In this document: positions 58,127 through 64,000 of the stretch, in pieces
How positions within the stretch are numbered: the stretch's first letter is position 1
How the letters are laid out: every line of letters begins with the position of its first letter
Source of the DNA: Guptibacillus hwajinpoensis
Lineage (GTDB): Bacteria; Bacillota; Bacilli; Bacillales; Guptibacillaceae
Assembly: GCF_005144865.1 (NCBI RefSeq)
Contig: NZ_SWFM01000007.1
Location: 1 to 64,000, forward strand
DNA: 64,000 nt
Direction of reading: 5' to 3'
Notes under the pieces: model-generated
What the model was told of the DNA's origin: nothing
The model's database searches: none
The model's input: the letters and a program-made list of their open reading frames with translations, nothing else
Translations under genes and position numbers: made by a program

Positions 58127-58600
58127 TTATTTTTCATGAACAACTATCGTATCTGCAAATAGATCATGTATCCCTTGTTTCTTCTTTGTGAATGCCACTA
58201 CTATAAATCCGACAAAAAGGATGGTTTTGCTAATAAAACGGCCAATACCTTCTCGGAAAATAACAGTTCCCCATGTTAACTTAGCAACTTTATCAGACTC
58301 AACTCTTAACCCGAAAAGTATCTTCCCAAGCGTTTGAGACAGAAACTTCGTCATTAAGATAAAATAAGCATAATAGACAGTTCCTGTTAAAATGGCTTGA
58401 AGTGGTAAAAATGCCGGTTCACCTGCAGGGATATCAAACCCTCTTATAGCAGGAGTAATTAAAATACCATTAAGACTTGCTACAACAATAATATCGACTA
58501 TATATGCCCAAAAACGCATCCAAAATCCAGCAAATCGAACGTTCGACAATTCATTAGAAACGGATGCAGGAGGGGCAGTTGTATTCATTGTTTCGTCCAT
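58127..58600 (-). CDS. yteJ: RDD-family membrane protein YteJ
   Basis: A 157-residue membrane protein with an RDD domain: NVRFAGFWMRFWAYIVDIIVV (positions about 20-41) holds the Arg/Asp residues that define the family, and TLGKILFGLRVE follows. In B. subtilis YteJ/SppI modulates SppA. It lies 13 bp downstream of sppA. Confidence 0.9.
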   Translation of the reverse strand: MDETMNTTAPPASVSNELSNVRFAGFWMRFWAYIVDIIVVASLNGILITPAIRGFDIPAGEPAFLPLQAILTGTVYYAYFILMTKFLSQTLGKILFGLRVESDKVAKLTWGTVIFREGIGRFISKTILFVGFIVVAFTKKKQGIHDLFADTIVVHEK

Positions 58601-58613
58601 TCTGCCTGCCTCC

Positions 58614-59609
58614 TTATTCAGAGTATAAATACATTAGTTTCGGTGATTGCGGCGTAGACAGGAGCTGCTGAATACCTAGTAGGTCTTTATCTGGCCCCAT
58701 TAATTTGGCAGCTGTCATTTCGAATAATGAATTAAAACCTAGGTTCTGTTTGTACTGAATAACTTGAAGATTGCTATCCCCTAAGTCTTTCTTCATCGCT
58801 TCGAAGGTGTCTTCTAGGTTGCCAAGATCATCAACAAGATCAACATCCTTTGCCTGTCTTCCATCGTAGATTCTTCCGTCAGCAAGCTCTCGAACTTTGC
58901 TCTCATCCATGTCTCTACCTTCACTAACTACTCGGACAAATTCGTCATAAGAATTATCAATCATCGACTGTAGAATATCACGTTCTTCCTCAGTCATCTC
59001 ACGATTAGGAGACATAATATCTTTATGAGGGCCACTCTTTATAGTTTCCCACTTCACACCAACTTTCTCTGCAAGTTCAGAGTAGTTCATTGACTGCATG
59101 ATAACGCCAATTGAACCTGTTATTGTTGAAGGACTGGCATAAATCTTATCAACAGGAGCAGATATGTAATACCCAGCAGATGCTGTCATACTACCCATTG
59201 ATACATATATAGGCTTATCCGTTTTTTCTTTTAACTCTAAGATTTCATCATAGATCTCTTCACTTTCAACCACTCCTCCACCCGGCGTGTTCAATCGAAG
59301 AATAATTCCTTTAACACTGTTGTCGTCCCCTGCATGCTCAAGCCGCTTAAGAAACACATCGTGATTGTAGCCTGCCTGTGGCAAAAAGCTAGTATTCGCG
59401 CCGTTATCCTGAATAACGCCTTCCACATTTAACACTGCGATCTTATTCAAACCACTACCTTCTTCAATGACCGTCTCAGCGAACTGATCCGAAGAATTTA
59501 TTTCTTCTTTCCATCCCCCGAAAGCAAGACTGGATACCAAATTAAACCCAAGTGATACGATAATCAGTACGACAGTTATGCCAAGCGCTATCCACCGTTT
59601 TCCATTCAT
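58614..59609 (-). CDS. sppA: Signal peptide peptidase SppA
   Basis: Membrane-anchored serine protease that degrades signal peptides and confers resistance to some lantibiotics in B. subtilis. The 331 residues have an N-terminal anchor (about 6-28), the Ser nucleophile region SMGSMTASAGYYISAP, and the catalytic Lys further on, within GPHKDIMSPNREMT. It is co-transcribed with yteJ. Confidence 0.95.
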   Translation of the reverse strand: MNGKRWIALGITVVLIIVSLGFNLVSSLAFGGWKEEINSSDQFAETVIEEGSGLNKIAVLNVEGVIQDNGANTSFLPQAGYNHDVFLKRLEHAGDDNSVKGIILRLNTPGGGVVESEEIYDEILELKEKTDKPIYVSMGSMTASAGYYISAPVDKIYASPSTITGSIGVIMQSMNYSELAEKVGVKWETIKSGPHKDIMSPNREMTEEERDILQSMIDNSYDEFVRVVSEGRDMDESKVRELADGRIYDGRQAKDVDLVDDLGNLEDTFEAMKKDLGDSNLQVIQYKQNLGFNSLFEMTAAKLMGPDKDLLGIQQLLSTPQSPKLMYLYSE

Positions 59610-59849
59610 AGTAAGCCTCCTCTATATCCTGATGCTATAGTATGTACGTTGAAGCCATAATATTGGTTTCATATTGTCGAGAATACCACACAAAATAAGG
59701 AACCGCACTTCTAAATGACATGTTGTATCATTTCAAGAAGAAGCGCTAAACTAAGCAGTAATCGATTACAAAATTTAATTTTTTCTTTTTTCTAAAAAGA
59801 GAGAATGATAAAGTAAAGAAGAATAACAGTTGGATAGGGAGGAATTCAG

Positions 59850-60647
59850 ATGCCAAATCGCCGTAATTTATTCTTTTTCTATAAACAAACAAAAGAACTG
59901 CAGGAGAAAGTAGAACCACTAAAAGCACTTGCCGAAAAAAACGATTTCCATCTCGTTGAAGATGCTAAAGATGCAAGCATTATTGCAAGCATAGGTGGGG
60001 ATGGCGCTTTCCTACAAGCAGTAAGACAAACTGGATTTCGAGAAGACTGCCTCTATGTAGGAATTTCAACAGGAGAGTTAGGCTTCTATTGCGACTTTCA
60101 CATCGATAACTTGCAGGACATGGTAGGAGATGTACTGTCCGAGGGCATTGAAGTTCGTCGATATCCTACTATTGAAGTAAAGGTAAACAACGAATCCTCT
60201 TTTTACTGTTTAAACGAATGTACCATTCGATCTTCTATTATCAAAACGCTTGCGATGGAAGTTTATGTAGAAGATTTTCATTTTGAAACATTCCGTGGAG
60301 ATGGACTAATTGTTTCAACCCCTACTGGGAGCACAGCGTATAACAAATCAGTGAACGGAGCAGTTATTGATCCTAAACTTGCTTGTATGCAGGTTAGTGA
60401 GCTTGCTTCGCTAAATAATAACCACTATCGAACACTAGGATCACCATTCGTACTAAGCGATGAAAGATCTCTTACACTTCAGGTTATCAAGGACGGTAAC
60501 GATTATCCAGTTATTGGAATAGATAATGAAGCGTTAAGTATACAGCATGCAAAAGAAATTAACATCCACATCCCTGAAAGACGAATCAAAACGGTGAAGC
60601 TGAAGGATAATTCTTTCTGGCATAAAGTACAGAGAAGTTTCCTGTAA
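59850..60647 (+). CDS. nadK: NAD kinase
   Basis: Phosphorylates NAD to NADP. The 265 residues contain the GGDG motif (IASIGGDGAFLQAVR, about 47-61), the NE motif in CLNECTIRS and the family block STPTGSTAYNKSVNGAV. By position next to ytcJ and sppA it is the orthologue of B. subtilis YtdI (the second NAD kinase). SD is GGGAGGA. Confidence 0.95.
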   Translation: MPNRRNLFFFYKQTKELQEKVEPLKALAEKNDFHLVEDAKDASIIASIGGDGAFLQAVRQTGFREDCLYVGISTGELGFYCDFHIDNLQDMVGDVLSEGIEVRRYPTIEVKVNNESSFYCLNECTIRSSIIKTLAMEVYVEDFHFETFRGDGLIVSTPTGSTAYNKSVNGAVIDPKLACMQVSELASLNNNHYRTLGSPFVLSDERSLTLQVIKDGNDYPVIGIDNEALSIQHAKEINIHIPERRIKTVKLKDNSFWHKVQRSFL

Positions 60648-60678
60648 AAATCTCGATCATTCATATTGAAAAGTAGTG

Positions 60679-60747
60679 GTTGATTACCGCTCCAGGATGC
60701 TCGCTTTCCGCGGGGCGGGCGGTGAGCCTCCTTCCGCTCAAATCAGC
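60679..60747. repeat. 69-bp copy of the GTTGATT palindromic element
   Basis: The ends are GTTGATT (60679-60685) and AATCAGC (60741-60747). It has the same left-half arrangement and length as the copy at 11262-11330. It lies 31 bp after the nadK stop and before the terminator at 60811-60848. Confidence 0.88.
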
Positions 60748-60810
60748 TAAATTTGGCTTTTTATACAAATCCTTTTTCAAAAACAACCACCTATTAGAAA
60801 AGAACCAACC

Positions 60811-60848
60811 AAAAAGAAGCACCGCTGCATATGTAGCGGTGCTCCTTT
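60811..60848. terminator. Bidirectional terminator between nadK and ytcJ
   Basis: An AGCACCGCT/AGCGGTGCT stem (60818-60826 with 60835-60843) with A-rich and T-rich flanks, between convergent genes. Confidence 0.8.
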
Positions 60849-60876
60849 CAATTTGATAATTGTATCAGTCATTAAG

Positions 60877-62472
60877 CTAATCAAAATTACTATACTCAAC
60901 TGATTCATCAATCACCGTCATGACTGCTTTTGTTTGTAAAAGTAGGTCAGGATCGCATGCGAATATATCACGGTTTAGAACAGTAAAATCAGCATCAAAG
61001 TTCTCCTTAATTTTCCCACGTTCATTCTCTCTCCCAATCGCGTAGGCACTCCCCTTAGTAAATAGGGAAACAGCTTCAAACATAGATAGCTTTTGTTCTG
61101 GATAATATCCTTCATGGATATCATTTGGACGTTTCCTTGTAACTGCTGCATGAATGCCAAGTAACGGATCAACTGGCTCTATTGGTGCGTCAGATCCACC
61201 TGCAATTGGAATTCCACTATCTAATAGTGTTTTCCAAGCGAATGACAATGTCATTCGCTCTTCTCCTAGACGCTCCTTCACCCACGGGAAATCAGATGCA
61301 ACAAATCTTGGCTGAATATCAAGAATCACAGAAAGTTGGTTTAGGCGATCGATTAAGTCTTTTCGAACAACCTGCGTATGAATCAAACGGTCTCTCAATC
61401 CATTAGGGGCAGGGAATTGTTCAATCGCTTCAATCGCATATTCCAGTGCTAAATCTCCAATTACATGGATCGCAACAGGCATATTATGGGTTCTAGCTTC
61501 TCTAACGAGCGCTGTTAAACCTTTAATACTATGTATCGCAACTCCGGATGTATCAGGAGAATCATTGTATGGATGACTTAGTAAAGCTGTCCGTCCTCCA
61601 AGCGCACCATCAGCGAAAATTTTCATTGCACCAAGTTCGACGTATTCAGTTCCATCCCCGAACCCTAATCCTTGCCTTCTCATCTCGTCAATAACTTCAT
61701 GATGAACTAGTAAATTCGCTCTAAATTTCCGTTTACCGTTGATTACATTCGTGAAGGTTTCATATGTTCTCGTAAAGCCCCCATAGTAATTCAGGTCTTC
61801 ACTATGACCACCTGTGATGCCTTTTGATACAAGATCGTCAACTGAAGACGAAAGGGCCCGTTCAAGGAAACCCATACTCACTTCTGGCATTGCATTTTTC
61901 ACTAGCTCTTGAGCGCGATCAAGTAGATATCCTGTCGCTTTGCCATTACTATCACGCATAATGACGCCACCTTCTGGATCTGGTGTCTCATTGGTGATAC
62001 CAGCTAACTCAAGTGCTATGGAATTTGCGAGAATCGCATGTCTACAAACACGCGTTAGCATCATCGGATGGCTTGGCGCAATTTCATCAAGTTCATCACG
62101 ATGAAAAATCTTTCGATCAGAGAAGTTATTCTCATTCCATCCCTCACCAATAATCCACTCATCTGAAGACGCATCTCTTACTTTCTCAAGAAGCAGACCT
62201 TTCATTTGTTCGGCTGATTCAGACTGTGACAAGTCCAAACGCAGAAGCTTCTCTCCATGACCGATCATATGAAGGTGACTATCAACAAAACCCGGAATCA
62301 TAACGTGCCCTTTCAGGTCACGACGCTCATTTATTTGACTACCAAAAAGAGATCTTAGTTCAGATTCAGTACCTGTTTTCTTAACGCGGCCGTTCTCTGT
62401 GTACACTGCTTCTACCGTCTCATTCTCTTGATCAAGCGTATATATTTTCCCACCAAACCAAAGCGTTCCCAA
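60877..62472 (-). CDS. ytcJ: Amidohydrolase-family protein YtcJ
   Basis: A 531-residue metal-dependent amidohydrolase of the YtcJ/NfdA type. The metal motif VDSHLHMIGHGE lies near 62-73, a GGRTALLSHPY block near 290 and the late Asp in GGSDAPIEPVDPL. The substrate is unknown; related enzymes hydrolyse N-substituted amides. The start is TTG with a GGGGAG SD. Confidence 0.92.
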   Translation of the reverse strand: MGTLWFGGKIYTLDQENETVEAVYTENGRVKKTGTESELRSLFGSQINERRDLKGHVMIPGFVDSHLHMIGHGEKLLRLDLSQSESAEQMKGLLLEKVRDASSDEWIIGEGWNENNFSDRKIFHRDELDEIAPSHPMMLTRVCRHAILANSIALELAGITNETPDPEGGVIMRDSNGKATGYLLDRAQELVKNAMPEVSMGFLERALSSSVDDLVSKGITGGHSEDLNYYGGFTRTYETFTNVINGKRKFRANLLVHHEVIDEMRRQGLGFGDGTEYVELGAMKIFADGALGGRTALLSHPYNDSPDTSGVAIHSIKGLTALVREARTHNMPVAIHVIGDLALEYAIEAIEQFPAPNGLRDRLIHTQVVRKDLIDRLNQLSVILDIQPRFVASDFPWVKERLGEERMTLSFAWKTLLDSGIPIAGGSDAPIEPVDPLLGIHAAVTRKRPNDIHEGYYPEQKLSMFEAVSLFTKGSAYAIGRENERGKIKENFDADFTVLNRDIFACDPDLLLQTKAVMTVIDESVEYSNFD

Positions 62473-62564
62473 TGATGTTCTCCCCTTTTATGTAATGTCA
62501 ATTGTTCACTTATTGTATCACTCCGCTCGTATGCTGTGAATCTTCTGGATTTTAAATTGTACTC

Positions 62565-62592
62565 TTTGTTGCTTTTTTAATCATGATACAAT
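62565..62592 (+). promoter_or_regulatory. Extended -10 promoter of the murG paralogue
   Basis: TTTGTT (62565-62570) and TACAAT (62587-62592) are 16 bp apart, with a TG one base before the -10. Transcription would start near 62599, so the ATG codons at 62600 and 62609 lie at the very 5' end of the RNA. Confidence 0.6.
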
Positions 62593-62644
62593 AGGGAGAA
62601 TGAATAAAATGAGCAAGACAATTGTTGAAGGTGAGGAAATCTCG

Positions 62645-63712
62645 TTGAAAAAGAAAATTTTATTTACTGGTGGCGGTTCTGCCGGTCATGTAACGGTTAA
62701 TCTAGCTCTTATTCCACGTTTTCTTAAGGATGACTGGGACATTCATTATATTGGTTCAGAAAAAGGAATTGAACGTCAGTTGATTGAACCACTTAAAGGT
62801 GTAACGTATCATCATGTTTCGACAGGAAAATTACGCAGGTATTTCGATTGGAATAATTTCAAGGATCCTTTTAAGGTAATTAAAGGCGTTGGAGAGGCGT
62901 TCTCTATAATTAAAAGGGAAAAACCATCTGTGATCTTCTCAAAAGGTGGGTTTGTTTCTGTTCCTGTTGTGATCGCAGGAAAAATGAATAACGTACCTGT
63001 TATTATTCACGAATCAGATTTAACTCCAGGACTTGCAAACAAAGTTGCGATTCCTTTTGCTTCAAAGGTGTGTACTACATTCCCAGAAACGGTGAAACAC
63101 CTTCCTGAAAATAAAGCTGAGTACATCGGCGCAGTCGTTCGAGACGAGTTAAAGAGTGGAAACCGTGCAAAAGGCTTATCCTTTGCAGGGTTTAGCGGTA
63201 GCAAACCAGTCATGCTTATTATGGGAGGAAGTCTAGGAGCAAAACGAATTAATGAAGCAGTTCGAAACCAGCTTGATGAGCTTCTAAAAACGTTTGATAT
63301 TCTCCACCTAACTGGTAAGGGGCAGGTAGACTCCTCTTCTCAAATGAATGGATATAAGCAGTTTGAATATGTAACAGACGAACTACCTGACTTGTTAGCA
63401 ATGGCAGACTTGATTATCTCAAGAGCAGGTTCAAACTCAATCTTTGAATTCCTTGCTTTAAAAAAACCAATGCTACTTATTCCACTATCGAGAGCAGCAA
63501 GCAGAGGGGATCAGATCTTGAACGCACAATCTTTTGAGAAATCTGGTTATGCTAATGTACTATTAGAAGAAGATCTTACTGAAGAATCCTTTATGAAATC
63601 TGTTCGTGAGACGTATCAGAATCGCGAGACATATATTCATTCAATGGAACAGGACAATGCAGGAGATCAAGCAAACAAAATTGAGGCATTAATTAAAAAT
63701 AAAGCCAAATAA
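62645..63712 (+). CDS. murG: MurG-type N-acetylglucosaminyltransferase, second copy
   Basis: GT28-family enzyme that adds GlcNAc to lipid I, giving lipid II. I place the start at TTG 62645 (355 residues): a GGTGAGG SD lies 8 nt upstream and [20 protein letters not shown] fits the family. Motifs are [20 protein letters not shown] and [10 protein letters not shown]. The canonical HEQN is replaced by [12 protein letters not shown], as I recall for MurG2 of the B. cereus group. It lies outside any cell-division cluster, so a canonical murG is expected elsewhere. Confidence 0.85.
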   Translation: MKKKILFTGGGSAGHVTVNLALIPRFLKDDWDIHYIGSEKGIERQLIEPLKGVTYHHVSTGKLRRYFDWNNFKDPFKVIKGVGEAFSIIKREKPSVIFSKGGFVSVPVVIAGKMNNVPVIIHESDLTPGLANKVAIPFASKVCTTFPETVKHLPENKAEYIGAVVRDELKSGNRAKGLSFAGFSGSKPVMLIMGGSLGAKRINEAVRNQLDELLKTFDILHLTGKGQVDSSSQMNGYKQFEYVTDELPDLLAMADLIISRAGSNSIFEFLALKKPMLLIPLSRAASRGDQILNAQSFEKSGYANVLLEEDLTEESFMKSVRETYQNRETYIHSMEQDNAGDQANKIEALIKNKAK

Positions 63713-63743
63713 AAGACGAGGACCTTAACCGGTCCTCGTCTTT
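63712..63743. terminator. Bidirectional terminator between murG and the acyl-CoA synthetase gene
   Basis: A GACGAGGACC/GGTCCTCGTC stem with 6-nt loop, A and T tracts on both sides, between convergent stop codons. Confidence 0.85.
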
Positions 63744-63751
63744 CTTGCTAT

Positions 63752-64000
63752 TTAAGAAACACTCTGTGTTTCTTTTTGACGAAGTTCTATTCTTCTAATT
63801 TTACCTGAAGTCGTTTTTGGGAGTTCTTTAATGAACTCTATTTTACGCGGATATTTGTATGGTGCGGTTAGATCTTTAACATGGTCCTGGAGAGCACGTA
63901 CAAGTGCGTCTCCTGCCTGAGTATGATCTTTAAGCACAACGTATGCTTTTACAATATTGCCACGTACTTCATCAGGACTTGCTACAACTGCACACTCCTG
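63752..64000 (-). CDS. ytcI: Acyl-CoA synthetase, C-terminal part (cut by window edge)
   Basis: The last 82 or so residues of an AMP-forming acyl-CoA synthetase; the frame stays open to the window edge. The signature ends are visible: [22 protein letters not shown], the [15 protein letters not shown] stretch, and [14 protein letters not shown] with the catalytic Lys of the C-terminal domain. Position after ytcJ fits ytcI; chain-length specificity cannot be judged. Confidence 0.88.
   Translation of the reverse strand, partial: QECAVVASPDEVRGNIVKAYVVLKDHTQAGDALVRALQDHVKDLTAPYKYPRKIEFIKELPKTTSGKIRRIELRQKETQSVS

Overview
The window is chromosomal DNA from a spore-forming, low-GC Gram-positive bacterium of the family Bacillaceae. 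Gene order follows the Bacillus subtilis rplT-to-ytcI region over most of its length, and sporulation genes (ytxC, ytaF, ytvI, ytrH, ytrI, ytfJ) are scattered through it. Protein divergence, frequent TTG/GTG starts and two families of non-coding repeats point to an environmental, perhaps marine or alkaliphilic, genus rather than B. subtilis itself; the genus is inference.

Layout. 1-520: tandem array of 120-bp structured repeats. 0.55-4.7 kb: ysdA, the IF3-L35-L20 operon behind an L20-type leader, and thrS behind a T-box. 4.7-9.7 kb: ytxC, dnaI, dnaB, nrdR, a small conserved gene and speD. 10-16.2 kb: gapB with two CcpN-type operators, coaE, ytaF, mutM, polA. 16.5-23.5 kb: phoPR, a MaoC-like gene, and mdh-icd-citZ with ytwI. 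23.6-27 kb: ytvI, an inserted ydgJ-ydgI-monooxygenase operon, fxsA. 27.2-34.1 kb: pyk-pfkA, a gntR-accD-accA operon and the malic enzyme gene ytsJ. 34.2-42.8 kb: dnaE, ytrHI, nrnA, ytpI, ytoI, ytkL. 42.9-52 kb: an accessory stretch with a six-gene PspA/DUF350/spermidine-synthase-like operon, ald, two crcB genes, an NCS1-type permease and small unknown genes. 52-64 kb: moaB, an EcsC-like gene, ackA, ytxK, tpx, ytfJI, yteJ-sppA, NAD kinase, ytcJ, a second murG and the end of an acyl-CoA synthetase gene.

How the genes fit together. The core is central carbon metabolism (pfkA, pyk, gapB, citZ-icd-mdh, ytsJ, accDA, ackA) mixed with translation and replication genes. Sequence-level regulation is visible for several: CcpN boxes on gapB, cre-like sites at citZ and ackA, a GntR/FCD-type palindrome just downstream of the ytsJ promoter, paired operators at ydgJ, and RNA control of infC, thrS and probably speD.

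Most notable signals: (1) the 120-bp array at the left edge, whose fourth unit keeps the fold by compensatory changes; (2) five copies of a modular palindromic element with GTTGATT/AATCAAC ends, four of them between a stop codon and its terminator; (3) the PspA-DUF350-spermidine-synthase-like membrane operon; (4) a structured speD leader with a possible anti-Shine-Dalgarno segment. No tRNA, rRNA, CRISPR array, prophage or complete insertion sequence was seen.
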